Assembly (NCBI RefSeq): GCF_025499515.1
Contig: NZ_JAMKFA010000001.1
Coordinates: forward strand, 124,001 to 188,000
Reading direction: 5' to 3'
Source of the DNA: Flavobacterium odoriferum
GTDB lineage: Bacteria > Bacteroidota > Bacteroidia > Flavobacteriales > Flavobacteriaceae
DNA length: 64,000 bases
In this document: positions 33,513 through 42,311 of the stretch, piece by piece
How the letters are laid out: every line of letters starts with the position of its first letter
Position numbering within the stretch: position 1 is the first letter of the stretch
The notes under the pieces: model-generated
Seen by the model: only the letters and a program-made list of their open reading frames with translations
Told to the model about the DNA's origin: nothing
Database searches by the model: none
Translations under genes and position numbers: made by a program

Positions 33513-34883
33513 ATGAGACATATTTTAGTCATTGGAGCAGGAAGATCAGCTTCATCACTTATAAAATACCTTTTAGAAAATTCGGAAAAAGAGAATCTTC
33601 ATGTTACAATTGGTGATTTATCGGAAGAATTAGCAAAACAAAAGACCAACAACCACAAAAATGCAAGAGCAATTGCCTTTGACATTTTTAATGAAGCGCA
33701 ACGAAAAGAGGAAATTCAAAAAGCAGATGTTGTAGTTTCAATGTTACCTGCACATTTGCATTTAGAAGTAGCTAAAGATTGTATTACCTACAAAAAACAC
33801 ATGGTTACCGCATCTTATATTAGTCCAGCAATGCAAGAATTAGATGTTGCGGCTAAAGAAAACGGCTTGGTTTTGATGAACGAAATTGGGCTTGACCCAG
33901 GAATCGACCACATGAGTGCCATGAAAGTATTGGATGAAATTCGTGAAAAAGGTGGAGAAATTATCCTTTTTGAATCGTTCTGTGGTGGATTAGTTGCTCC
34001 AGAAAGTGATACCAATTTATGGAATTATAAATTTACTTGGAATCCAAGGAATGTAGTTTTGGCTGGACAAGGAGGTGCTGCAAAATTCATACAAGAAGGA
34101 AAATACAAATACATTCCGTATTCAAAATTATTTAGAAGAACGGAATTTTTAGAAGTAGAAGGTTACGGAAGATTTGAAGCATATGCTAACAGAGATTCTT
34201 TAAAATACAGAAGTGTTTACGGGTTAGACGATGCTTTAACTTGTTACCGCGGAACGATTAGAAGAGTTGGCTATTCAAGAGCTTGGGATATTTTAGTACA
34301 ATTAGGAATGACGGATGATTCATACACTATTGACAACTCGGAAGACATGACGTACAGAGAATTTACGAATTCATTCTTACCATATCACCCAACAGACACT
34401 GTTGAAATCAAATTACGTCATGCGCAAAAAATTGACCAAGATGACATCATTTGGGATAAATTAGTGGAAATCGATTTATTCAATCCGAACAAAAAAGTGG
34501 GATTAGTTAAAGCAACTCCAGCTCAAATTTTAGAAAAGATTTTAGCTGAAAAATGGGCTTTAGAACCAAATGACAAAGATATGATTGTGATGTATCATAA
34601 ATTTGGTTATGAATTAAACGGCGAGAAAAAACAAATTGATTCCACAATGGTTTGCATTGGTGATGATCAAACTTACACATCAATGGCAAAAACAGTTGGA
34701 CTTCCGGTCGCAATTGCAACATTAAAAATCTTAAATAAAGAAATTATAACTCCTGGCGTACAATTACCAATTACAAAAGAAGTGTACAATCCTATATTAA
34801 AAGAATTAGAAGATTATGGCGTAATTTTCAAAGAAATGGAAGTTCCTTATTTAGGTTACAATCCCCTAAATGTGAAAAATTAA
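33513..34883 (+). CDS. Saccharopine dehydrogenase family protein (saccharopine reductase-like)
   Basis: A 456-residue oxidoreductase. The Rossmann motif HILVIGAGRSASSLIKYLL begins the protein; VVSMLPAHLHLEVAKDCI, NEIGLDPGIDHMSAMKVLDE and SFCGGLVAPESDTNLWNYKF are characteristic of the LYS9-type saccharopine dehydrogenases (glutamate-forming). It could act in lysine breakdown through saccharopine, which would fit with the glutaryl-CoA-type dehydrogenase at 6458, though these are far apart. The direction of the reaction is unproven. Confidence 0.88.
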   Translation: MRHILVIGAGRSASSLIKYLLENSEKENLHVTIGDLSEELAKQKTNNHKNARAIAFDIFNEAQRKEEIQKADVVVSMLPAHLHLEVAKDCITYKKHMVTASYISPAMQELDVAAKENGLVLMNEIGLDPGIDHMSAMKVLDEIREKGGEIILFESFCGGLVAPESDTNLWNYKFTWNPRNVVLAGQGGAAKFIQEGKYKYIPYSKLFRRTEFLEVEGYGRFEAYANRDSLKYRSVYGLDDALTCYRGTIRRVGYSRAWDILVQLGMTDDSYTIDNSEDMTYREFTNSFLPYHPTDTVEIKLRHAQKIDQDDIIWDKLVEIDLFNPNKKVGLVKATPAQILEKILAEKWALEPNDKDMIVMYHKFGYELNGEKKQIDSTMVCIGDDQTYTSMAKTVGLPVAIATLKILNKEIITPGVQLPITKEVYNPILKELEDYGVIFKEMEVPYLGYNPLNVKN

Positions 34884-34901
34884 TCCTTAATTCAAGATTT
34901 G

Positions 34902-34938
34902 AAAATCCGAAATCGTAATTGGTTTCGGATTTTTTTTA
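34902..34938 (+). terminator. Terminator of saccharopine dehydrogenase gene
   Basis: AAAATCCGAAA and TTTCGGATTTT form an 11-bp stem with a 10-base loop, followed by a run of T. Confidence 0.88.
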
Positions 34939-34956
34939 TTTCAGAAGAGCTGTAAA

Positions 34957-35140
34957 ATGTCATCCCTACGGGATTTCTTTATCACTATACGGTTTAACTA
35001 CTAATATTTCGCACCTAACGGCGCTTTAAAATTATTTTTGAACCATATAAGTCATTTAAGTTATCTCTTACTAGTTCCGTAGGAACGGAATATCGGTAAA
35101 GAATAATAGCTCCGTGAGAAAAGTCCTGTAGGGACGACAT
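34957..35140. repeat. REP-like 184-bp imperfect palindrome
   Basis: This fills most of the 311-bp gap between the saccharopine dehydrogenase and Lrp genes. It opens with ATGTCATCCCTACGGGA and closes with TCCTGTAGGGACGACAT, inverted copies differing at two positions. A second inner pair is also inverted (CTAATATTTCGCACCTAACG against CCGTAGGAACGGAATATCGG). Small hairpins with GTA loops (GTTCC-GTA-GGAAC, GTCC-TGTA-GGGAC) recur. No coding frame. It looks like a REP/BIME-type element. Confidence 0.8.
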
Positions 35141-35194
35141 AAAAAATACAATTTTGAAATCTATTTTGTATTTTTACTTTCAAATAAGTTTAAA

Positions 35195-35665
35195 ATGAAG
35201 ATAAATCACTTACAAATTGAAATCGACGGAATCGACAAAGAAATCCTACGTGATTTAATGGAAGATGCGCGTAAACCTATTTTACAGATTGCGAATAAAA
35301 TTGGAATTTCTGGTGCTGCAATTCATCAACGACTAAGAAAATTAGAACAAGCTGGAGTGATTTCGGGTTCGAAGTTTATTGTGGATACGAAAGTTTTAGG
35401 ATATAGCACGATGGCTTTCATTGGGATTTATTTAGAAAAAGCATCAAGTAATCCAGAAGTGGTAAAAGAATTAAAGAAAATTCCAGAAGTTTTAGAATGT
35501 CATTACACCACTGGAAATTGGAGTATTTTAATCAAACTTATTTGTAGAGACAACGAACATTTGATGCAATTACTCAACAAAAAAATTCAACCTATTGATG
35601 GCGTTTCAAGAACAGAAACGTACATTTCTTTGGAACAGCAGATAGAAAGGCAAATTCAGTTGTAA
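35195..35665 (+). CDS. Lrp/AsnC family transcriptional regulator
   Basis: A 156-residue feast/famine regulator. The helix-turn-helix is IDKEILRDLMEDARKPILQI and IGISGAAIHQRLRKLEQAGV (residues about 13-56). The C-terminal RAM ligand-binding domain spans AFIGIYLEKASSN, VLECHYTTGNWSILIKLICR and SRTETYISLEQQIER. Probably senses an amino acid. Its place next to a saccharopine-dehydrogenase-type gene suggests, but does not show, control of that gene. The repeat element lies just upstream. Confidence 0.93.
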   Translation: MKINHLQIEIDGIDKEILRDLMEDARKPILQIANKIGISGAAIHQRLRKLEQAGVISGSKFIVDTKVLGYSTMAFIGIYLEKASSNPEVVKELKKIPEVLECHYTTGNWSILIKLICRDNEHLMQLLNKKIQPIDGVSRTETYISLEQQIERQIQL

Positions 35666-35666
35666 A

Positions 35667-35933
35667 ATGAAAAGAGAATTTAAATTAGTTTTATTCTACA
35701 TTCTGTATATAGTATTTTGTTTTTTAGTAGAATACTTTTTCCCAAGCGGAGCTCACGCACCGGGATTGAGTTTTTTCCTCTTTATTCTTTTACTACCAAT
35801 ATCAATACTACTTTTTGTTTACGACTGTTACTTATATTTTTATAAAAACAAAATCAATTCGAAATCTATTTATACACATATTCTATTTTGGATTTCAATA
35901 ATCATAATCTTATTTGCATTAAAACACATCTAA
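35667..35933 (+). CDS. Small membrane protein
   Basis: An 88-residue protein that begins one base after the Lrp stop, so probably co-translated. Three hydrophobic helices are visible: LVLFYILYIVFCFLVEYFF, LSFFLFILLLPISILLFVY and ILFWISIIIILFALK. Between the first two is the motif PSGAHAPG. I do not recognise the family. Very AT-rich codon use and the terminator directly after it support a real gene. Confidence 0.65.
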   Translation: MKREFKLVLFYILYIVFCFLVEYFFPSGAHAPGLSFFLFILLLPISILLFVYDCYLYFYKNKINSKSIYTHILFWISIIIILFALKHI

Positions 35934-35937
35934 ACAA

Positions 35938-35968
35938 AAAACCCAAATTCTAATTGAATTTGGGTTTT
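35938..35968. terminator. Bidirectional terminator between small membrane protein and metallopeptidase genes
   Basis: AAAACCCAAATTC and GAATTTGGGTTTT form a perfect 13-bp stem with a 5-base loop between convergent genes. Confidence 0.9.
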
Positions 35969-35988
35969 AAAATATTGTTTGTAAAAAA

Positions 35989-36684
35989 TTAGTCTCTCGA
36001 TCCTAAAATTTGGAAAGCCCAATATAACAAAGACGCTAAAGCTCCTAAAGCCGCCACTACATATGTTCTTGCCGCCCATTTCAATGAATCTTCGGCACCA
36101 GCATATTCTTGTTGGCTCACCATGTTTTTATTTTTTAACCAAGCCAAAGCTCTGTTACTAGCATCATATTCTACTGGAAGTGTTACAAAACTAAAAGTAG
36201 TTGCAATTGCCATTAAAATCAAACCCGCAACTGCTACGTAAAAACCTATACTTGATTTTGAAGCAAAACCTAAAATCAAACCTCCCATAATTAACCACTG
36301 TGACATACTTGAAGAAATGTTCACTACAGGCACCATTTTAGAACGCATCGTTAACCATTGATACGCATGCGCATGTTGCACCGCGTGACCAACCTCGTGA
36401 GCTGCAACTGCTGCTGCCGCTGCATTTCTTTGATTGTAAACTGCTTCTGACAAATTAACTGTTTTATTTGCTGGGTTGTAATGGTCTGTTAATTGACCTG
36501 GAGTTGAAATTACTTTTACATCTGTAATTCCGTGATCTTGCAACATTTTTTCTGCAATTTCGGCACCACTCATTCCGTTACGTAAGGTAACTTTTGAATA
36601 AAAAGCAAACTTGCTCTTCAATTTATTACTTACTAACCAACTTACTAGAGCAATCGCTCCAAGCATTATATAATATGTCCACAT
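35989..36684 (-). CDS. Zinc metallopeptidase, membrane-anchored (Zn_peptidase_2 family)
   Basis: A 231-residue membrane protease. The catalytic zinc motif is AAHEVGHAVQHAHAYQ (HEVGH), preceded by DHYNPANKTVNLSEAVYNQR. An N-terminal helix (YYIMLGAIALVSWLVS) and further hydrophobic segments near WLIMGGLILGF and FYVAVAGLILMAIATTFSFV anchor it. The second part, PVEYDASNRALAWL, is typical of this family. Likely acts in membrane protein quality control; substrate unknown. Confidence 0.92.
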   Translation of the reverse strand: MWTYYIMLGAIALVSWLVSNKLKSKFAFYSKVTLRNGMSGAEIAEKMLQDHGITDVKVISTPGQLTDHYNPANKTVNLSEAVYNQRNAAAAAVAAHEVGHAVQHAHAYQWLTMRSKMVPVVNISSSMSQWLIMGGLILGFASKSSIGFYVAVAGLILMAIATTFSFVTLPVEYDASNRALAWLKNKNMVSQQEYAGAEDSLKWAARTYVVAALGALASLLYWAFQILGSRD

Positions 36685-36787
36685 ATCTTTTATATTTTAA
36701 TTTCTAAATTTACTAAAATCAATAACAAATTACAAGCCAAAGTTACAAAATGACAATTTGGCATTAGTTAAATAATTCTAAAAACAA

Positions 36788-37210
36788 TTACTCTTGCATT
36801 TGTTTCACTGGAGATTTTTTAGAAACATCCATTACCGGAACCATTCCGTTAGTTGGCACGTAGATAATTTGTGGTAAATCGCCTTTATCAGCTAATTTTT
36901 CTAACGTTCTAATGAATAAATATTGGTTGTAGGTTTCGCTTAACGTTCCATTTTCTAATTTCATAGCTTCTGCCATCCCTTTTGCGCGTTCAATTTCGGC
37001 TTGGGCGTTTAATTTTTCGGCTTCTAATTTGGCTTTTGCTTCTTCTACTAAAATTCTACGATTTTGTTCGGCTTTTGCCATTTCGGCTTTACCAGCCATT
37101 TCTTGTTGCCACACGTTATATCTTGGCAATCCAAACATTAAAGCAGCTACAAATACAAATGCAATGATTACAACTCCAGCAATTAGTTTCCCAATGTTTC
37201 TTTTTTCCAT
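36788..37210 (-). CDS. Membrane-anchored coiled-coil protein resembling the C-terminal part of HflC/stomatin proteins
   Basis: A 140-residue protein. The N-terminal helix IGKLIAGVVIIAFVFVAALM anchors it. A charged Ala/Glu/Lys coiled coil follows (about residues 38-82: GKAEMAKAEQNRRILVEEAK and on to RAKGMAEAMK), then TYNQYLFIRTLEKLADKGDL and QIIYVPTNGMVPVMD. The coiled coil and tail look like the end of SPFH proteins, but the SPFH/Band 7 domain itself is absent. It could be a scaffold partner of an SPFH protein or a reduced derivative. Next to a membrane metallopeptidase, which recalls the pairing of HflKC with FtsH. Confidence 0.7.
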   Translation of the reverse strand: MEKRNIGKLIAGVVIIAFVFVAALMFGLPRYNVWQQEMAGKAEMAKAEQNRRILVEEAKAKLEAEKLNAQAEIERAKGMAEAMKLENGTLSETYNQYLFIRTLEKLADKGDLPQIIYVPTNGMVPVMDVSKKSPVKQMQE

Positions 37211-37278
37211 TTCGAATAGTTTTTTAGTTTATCTATTATACGTAAAAAATGAAAAATGTTACAAAAAGCCGATAAAAA

Positions 37279-37440
37279 AACCGCAGATTCATAGATTATC
37301 AAAATCGTTTTGAAACATTTTGACACCCCACCCTTCGGGCACCCCTCTAAAAGAGGGGAAATGAAAAACCGCAGACTCATAGATTAAAATCTGCGAATCT
37401 GCGGTTATAAAATATAGACTCTGAAACAAGTTCAGAATGA
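37279..37440. repeat. Mosaic of intergenic repeats upstream of the HflC-tail gene and after leuS
   Basis: Three structures lie together. AACCGCAGATTCATAGATT (37279-37297) recurs as a one-base variant at 37367-37385. The second copy forms a hairpin with AATCTGCGGTT (37396-37406). Between the copies CCCCTCT and AGAGGGG make a 7-bp stem (37342-37358) after ACCCTTCGGG. Finally, CTCTGAAACAAGTTCAGA lies near 37420-37437. The AATCTGCGGTT hairpin may also terminate leuS. Confidence 0.75.
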
Positions 37441-37451
37441 CAAAAAGGATT

Positions 37452-40400
37452 TTATCCTACCAAATTAATAATTTTACCTGGAACGATAATGATATTCTTT
37501 GGTGTATTTCCTGCTAATTGTGCAATGGTTCTTTCATCTGCTAATACAATTTCTTGAATTTGCTCTTTGGTTAAATCCAATGGCAATTTAATTGTAAATC
37601 GCATTTTTCCATTGAACGAAACTGGGTATTCTTTTTCAGATTCTACCAAATATTTTTCTTCAAATTTTGGAAAAGCAACGGTTGCAATTGAACCTTCGTG
37701 ACCTAAAGCACTCCATAATTCTTCCGCGATATGTGGTGCATAAGGCGAAACTAAAATAGCTAAAGGTTCTAAAATGGCTCTGTGATTACATTTTAATTGT
37801 TGCAATTCGTTCACGCAAATCATGAATTGAGAAACCGACGTATTGAAAGAGAAATTCTCAATGTCTTCCGTTACTTTTTTGATGGTTTTATGTAATGACT
37901 TATACATTTCAGCTGTTGGTTCATCGTTTACAATTACAGAACCGTTATCATCAAAGTATAATCTCCATAGTTTTTTTAAGAAACCAGAAACACCTGTAAT
38001 TCCTGCTGTATTCCAAGGTTTAGATTGCTCTAATGGTCCTAAGAACATTTCGTATAAACGTAGAGTATCTGCTCCGTATTCTTCACAAATATCATCTGGA
38101 TTTATTACATTGTAGAATGATTTTGACATCTTTTCTACTTCTCTTCCAGCTAAAAATTTCATATTTTCTCCAAAAGATATGAATCTTGCTTTAGAAAATT
38201 CAGAAGAATATTTAGGGTCAATTTTAAATTTATCTATATATAATTCATTAGTGACTTCATCAATATTTTGTAAGTCAATTCTAATTGGGCTAAAACTAAA
38301 AGAAACCGAATAATTTCCATATGAATCAAAACCTATACTATCCGAAATTTGAGGATATTTTTCTTTTAAACTCGATAATAAATCAAGTAAAATTTTTTTA
38401 ATTACTTTCAAATCATTTATATCTGATTCTGAGTAAGCTTTTTTTATTTTATCGTAAAAATCAACTCCTGTTATATTGTCTTCTAAAATTTCTAACAATT
38501 TGAAAACCCATTCATTTCCAAATTTATCTCCAATTAAATATTTATCTGCTTCACTTAAATTTAATGCGTCAAATTTATCTAGCAATTTATTGTATTTCTT
38601 ATAAAACTCATATTCAATGACTGTTGTTGGAAGTTCTAAATCAATCGATTTTTTATCAGCGGCGCCAAAAAAATAAATTGATCCAATTTGAGCTCTTACT
38701 ATGTAAGCACTCATTCCCAAAATCATTCCCTGATTGATCAACTTCTTGAATGGTTCTTCGGTTGGTGCATAACCTCTGTCTTTTAAGAATTTATTCCAAA
38801 AACGAGAGTATAATAAATGTCCGGTTGCGTGCTCGCTTCCACCAATGTATAAATCTACACTTTCCCAATATTTTAAAGCTTCTTCGTTAGCAAACTCTTC
38901 TGTATTATGCGCATCCATATAACGCATCCAATACCATGAAGAACCCGCCCAACCTGGCATGGTATTCAATTCTAATGGAAAAACTTTCGTGTTATCAATT
39001 AAATCATTGTTAACCACTTCATTATTTTCAGAATCCCATGCCCAAACCGTTGCGTTACCTAAAGGTGGTTGTCCGTCTTCGGTTGGTAAGTATTTTTCGA
39101 CTTCTGGTAACACAATTGGCAAGTGTTTTTTGTCAATCATTTGTGGTAAACCATTCACATAATATACTGGAAAAGGTTCACCCCAATATCTTTGGCGAGA
39201 GAAAACGGCATCACGTAAACGGTAATTTACTTTCGCATTTCCTGCACCTAATTGTTCTAAAGCTTCAATTGCTTTTTTCGTTCCGTTTTTATAATCCAAT
39301 CCGTTTAAGAAATCAGAATTTACCAATTCAAAACCACCTTTTTCTCCAAAAGCGGCTTCTGAAATATCTTGGTTGAAAATATTCTTAATTGCTGGCATTC
39401 CATTAGTTCCTTTGAAGAAATTCGCGAAAGCATAATCACGTTCATCACCACAAGGAACCGCCATAACCGCACCTGTTCCGTAACCTGCCAAAACGTAATC
39501 GCCAATCCAAACTGGAATCGGTTCTTTTGTAAAAGGATGTTCGGCATAAGCACCTGTGAAAACTCCTGAAATTGTTTTAACATCCGCCATTCTTTCTCTC
39601 TCTGAACGTTTTGCTGTAGCTTCAACATAAGCTTCAATTGCTGCTTTCTGTTCTGGAGTTGTGATTTGTGCAACCAATTCGTGCTCTGGAGCTAATGTCA
39701 TAAAGGTAACTCCGAAAATAGTATCAGGACGAGTTGTGAAAACTTCAATTGTTGCTGGAAGCTGGGTGCTGGAAGCTGGAAGAACTTTGAATGAAACCAT
39801 TGCTCCAACTGATTTTCCAATCCAGTTTCTTTGTGATTCTTTGATGGATTCACTCCAATCGATATCGTTTAAACCTTGTAATAAACGTTCCGCGTAAGCA
39901 GAAATTCGCATACTCCATTGGGTCATTTTCTTACGAACTACTGGATGTCCACCACGTTCTGAAACGCCGTTTACAATTTCGTCATTCGCTAAAACCGTAC
40001 CTAAAGCCGCACACCAGTTTACTTCGGTTTCGGCTAAATAGGTTAATCTGTATTGTAATAATATTTTTTGTTGTTCTTCTGAGGAGAATGATTTCCAATC
40101 TTCAGCTGAAAATGGTAAGATATTATCATCGCAAACCGCATTTACATTGGCATTTCCGTTCTTTTCAAATTCTTGGATTAACGTGCAAATGCTTTCTGCT
40201 TTATCCGAATTTTTATTGTACCAAGATTCGAATAATTGAATGAAAATCCATTGTGTATGTTTGTAATAATCGGGATTTGAAGTACGCACTTCACGACTCC
40301 AATCGAAAGAAAAACCAATTCTATCCAACTGATTTCTATACCCTTGAATGGTATTTCCTGATTTATCCACACCACCTTCGATATTCATACGCGTCGTATC

Positions 40401-40691
40401 CGCAGGATGTTGCCCCGTTTGAATCGCATATTGTTCGGCTGGCAAACCAAATGAATCGTACCCTTGCGGATGCAACACATTAAAACCTTGATGTCTTTTA
40501 TATCTTGCGACAATATCGGAAGCAATGTAACCTAGTGGATGCCCAACGTGTAAGCCCGCTCCAGAAGGATAAGGAAACATGTCTAATACATAGTATTTTG
40601 GTTTTTCTGAATGGTTAGATGCAGCAAAAGTTTGATTTTCTGCCCAATATTGTTGCCATTTGGCTTCGATTTTTTCGTGGTGGTATTTCAT
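37452..40691 (-). CDS. leuS: Leucyl-tRNA synthetase with enlarged leucine-specific insertion
   Basis: Class I synthetase charging tRNA-Leu, 1079 residues, long for the family. The HIGH motif is in PYPSGAGLHVGHPLGY; the editing domain has FTTRPDTIFGVTFMTLAPEH; the KMSKS loop is EVEKMSKSFYNVINPDD (Met855). Between GMILG (residue 656) and KMSKS there are about 190 residues, against roughly 55 in E. coli. The extra segment is Lys/Asp/Ile-rich and looks more AT-rich than its flanks. A 4 x 7-bp repeat inserts LPASSTQLPAT just before the editing motif. A TAAATTTG promoter box lies upstream. Confidence 0.95.
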   Translation of the reverse strand: MKYHHEKIEAKWQQYWAENQTFAASNHSEKPKYYVLDMFPYPSGAGLHVGHPLGYIASDIVARYKRHQGFNVLHPQGYDSFGLPAEQYAIQTGQHPADTTRMNIEGGVDKSGNTIQGYRNQLDRIGFSFDWSREVRTSNPDYYKHTQWIFIQLFESWYNKNSDKAESICTLIQEFEKNGNANVNAVCDDNILPFSAEDWKSFSSEEQQKILLQYRLTYLAETEVNWCAALGTVLANDEIVNGVSERGGHPVVRKKMTQWSMRISAYAERLLQGLNDIDWSESIKESQRNWIGKSVGAMVSFKVLPASSTQLPATIEVFTTRPDTIFGVTFMTLAPEHELVAQITTPEQKAAIEAYVEATAKRSERERMADVKTISGVFTGAYAEHPFTKEPIPVWIGDYVLAGYGTGAVMAVPCGDERDYAFANFFKGTNGMPAIKNIFNQDISEAAFGEKGGFELVNSDFLNGLDYKNGTKKAIEALEQLGAGNAKVNYRLRDAVFSRQRYWGEPFPVYYVNGLPQMIDKKHLPIVLPEVEKYLPTEDGQPPLGNATVWAWDSENNEVVNNDLIDNTKVFPLELNTMPGWAGSSWYWMRYMDAHNTEEFANEEALKYWESVDLYIGGSEHATGHLLYSRFWNKFLKDRGYAPTEEPFKKLINQGMILGMSAYIVRAQIGSIYFFGAADKKSIDLELPTTVIEYEFYKKYNKLLDKFDALNLSEADKYLIGDKFGNEWVFKLLEILEDNITGVDFYDKIKKAYSESDINDLKVIKKILLDLLSSLKEKYPQISDSIGFDSYGNYSVSFSFSPIRIDLQNIDEVTNELYIDKFKIDPKYSSEFSKARFISFGENMKFLAGREVEKMSKSFYNVINPDDICEEYGADTLRLYEMFLGPLEQSKPWNTAGITGVSGFLKKLWRLYFDDNGSVIVNDEPTAEMYKSLHKTIKKVTEDIENFSFNTSVSQFMICVNELQQLKCNHRAILEPLAILVSPYAPHIAEELWSALGHEGSIATVAFPKFEEKYLVESEKEYPVSFNGKMRFTIKLPLDLTKEQIQEIVLADERTIAQLAGNTPKNIIIVPGKIINLVG
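39754..39781. repeat. Heptamer tandem repeat inside leuS
   Basis: Four exact 7-bp units on the plus strand: GCTGGAA, GCTGGGT, GCTGGAA, GCTGGAA. In the leuS frame (minus strand) this encodes the Leu/Pro/Ala/Ser/Thr stretch at the entrance to the editing domain. Confidence 0.9.
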
Positions 40692-40732
40692 GTCAGTTTT
40701 CTGTTATCGGTTTTATCCGAAAAAATAAGGTG

Positions 40733-40740
40733 CAAATTTA
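40733..40740 (-). promoter_or_regulatory. -7 promoter box (TAAATTTG) for leuS
   Basis: Exact TAnnTTTG on the minus strand followed by CACC, about 41 bases before the ATG. Confidence 0.6.
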
Positions 40741-40775
40741 CGTTTTAAAAATCAAAGTTGAAAGTTTGAAAAAAG

Positions 40776-42311
40776 CTATTTCTTTTCACTTTTTGTAAGT
40801 TTTTCAAATTCTTCTTTACTAACGATTTTTGACTGGCCATTGGTTTCGTAATAATAGGTTTCTGAAATGATGTCATTGTTAACGTTGTAACCAGTTGATT
40901 TTCCGTGATAGACTTCATTTCTATATAAATATTCTGTTCGATGTGTTGGTGTTGAAAAATAAATCCATTTGGTTCTATTTCCGTTTTTATCATAATGTGT
41001 TTCTTCAACAACAACTAAATCTCCCTTATTAATTTGGATGTTTTTGTGAACTCCAATAGGTTTTCCGAGATTATCTACTTTATTAACATGAACAGATTTT
41101 CCGTTTATATCAAAATACTCAATTTCAGAATATTTGCCCTTTGGGGTTCTATTTAAAAAAATTGCTCCATTTTCATAATACATTTTTGCCCATTTTTGAA
41201 CATCATTACTATAAAAAAATTCGCTATCTAAAATACCGTTTTTGAAGTTTTGTGAAATTCCTTCTTGTAAGTTTTTTGAATTAAAATTAGAAATAGAAAT
41301 CAAATTTTCATTGTTATCATAGTTTCTCTTAACAATTGAACCATCAGTATTATAGGTAGTTTCTATGTTTTTCTTGCCGTAATAATATTTAATCCATGTT
41401 CCTGTTTTATTGCCGTTTTCATCATAAAAATCTACGTCATCTAATTGATTTCCAGGTGAATATTTTTCATGTTTTCCTATTTTTTTTCCAAATTTGAATT
41501 CACATTTGGTTAATAACTCTCCATTTCTATCATAATGTTCAGCTATTCCATTTTTTAAGCCCAAAGTGTATGGAATTTTTGCATGCAATTTATCATTTCC
41601 GAGGTTATAAATTATGGCATTTCCGTGTAATTCACCCGCAACCAAATCGTACTCTTCAATTAATTTGTCTTTAGCATATCGTTTCACTTTTCCGTTTTTT
41701 AGGTCATTTGGAAAAAGATAGTAATATTTTTCCTGACCATAATAGCTTGAATATTCTTCGGTGATTTTTAAATCACCTACTAAAACATTGTTTTTATAAG
41801 TTCCCTCTATACTTTCTAATTTTCGTTTATCAGGATACATAATTCGTTTACCTTCTTTCAAGTTGTTTTTAAAATGGGTTTCAAAACCAAGTTTGTTTCT
41901 TTCATTATACATTTTATAAACGCCATTTGCCTTTCCATTAACATAATCAATTTCATGAAATGGATTTCCGTTGCCATGAAAAATGGTTTTTTTACCGTCT
42001 AATAATCCGTTTTTATAATTTGCAGATGAGAATAATTTGTTATTCACATAGACTGAAACTTGTGCAGTATTATTAGTGCCTTTTGAAATGGAATATCTAA
42101 TATTTGGATAATTGTTTTGTTTGGATAACTTTTCAATTTCTGCTAAGGTCTTTGCGTTTTCAACTGGGTTAAATTCATATTCATTGAAATAGAAATTATC
42201 GAAATTATCTGTATCTAATTTTCTAATTTGGTAATAACCATCTTCTGTAAAATATTGAGCAGAAGCACTAAAACAAACTAAAAGTAATATGTAAAAATAA
42301 TTTTTCATCAT
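40776..42311 (-). CDS. Secreted MORN-variant (YwqK-like) repeat protein
   Basis: A 511-residue exported protein. The signal peptide is KNYFYILLLVCFSASAQ. The rest is a long run of MORN_2-type units of about 20-25 residues with a G..(D/N)G pattern, for example YKNGLLDGKKTIFHGNGNP, YVNGKANGVYKMYNERNK and FKNNLKEGKRIMYPDKRK. These build an extended beta-sheet surface. Database entries often call this family an antitoxin, which is unsupported. ATG ATG follows directly on the TAA of the WG-repeat gene, so the two proteins are co-expressed. Confidence 0.85.
   Translation of the reverse strand: MMKNYFYILLLVCFSASAQYFTEDGYYQIRKLDTDNFDNFYFNEYEFNPVENAKTLAEIEKLSKQNNYPNIRYSISKGTNNTAQVSVYVNNKLFSSANYKNGLLDGKKTIFHGNGNPFHEIDYVNGKANGVYKMYNERNKLGFETHFKNNLKEGKRIMYPDKRKLESIEGTYKNNVLVGDLKITEEYSSYYGQEKYYYLFPNDLKNGKVKRYAKDKLIEEYDLVAGELHGNAIIYNLGNDKLHAKIPYTLGLKNGIAEHYDRNGELLTKCEFKFGKKIGKHEKYSPGNQLDDVDFYDENGNKTGTWIKYYYGKKNIETTYNTDGSIVKRNYDNNENLISISNFNSKNLQEGISQNFKNGILDSEFFYSNDVQKWAKMYYENGAIFLNRTPKGKYSEIEYFDINGKSVHVNKVDNLGKPIGVHKNIQINKGDLVVVEETHYDKNGNRTKWIYFSTPTHRTEYLYRNEVYHGKSTGYNVNNDIISETYYYETNGQSKIVSKEEFEKLTKSEKK

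Noticed and set aside
37279..37406. Direct repeats as attachment sites of an integrated element
   Set aside because: Only about 70 bp lie between them and no gene or integrase is enclosed.
38140..38710. leuS insertion as an intein
   Set aside because: No Cys/Ser at the start or His-Asn at the end, and no homing endonuclease motifs; it lies where the leucine-specific domain normally sits.
40776..42311. MORN-repeat protein as an antitoxin of a toxin-antitoxin pair
   Set aside because: It has a signal peptide and its neighbour is a WG-repeat protein with no toxin features; the YwqK antitoxin label is an annotation habit.
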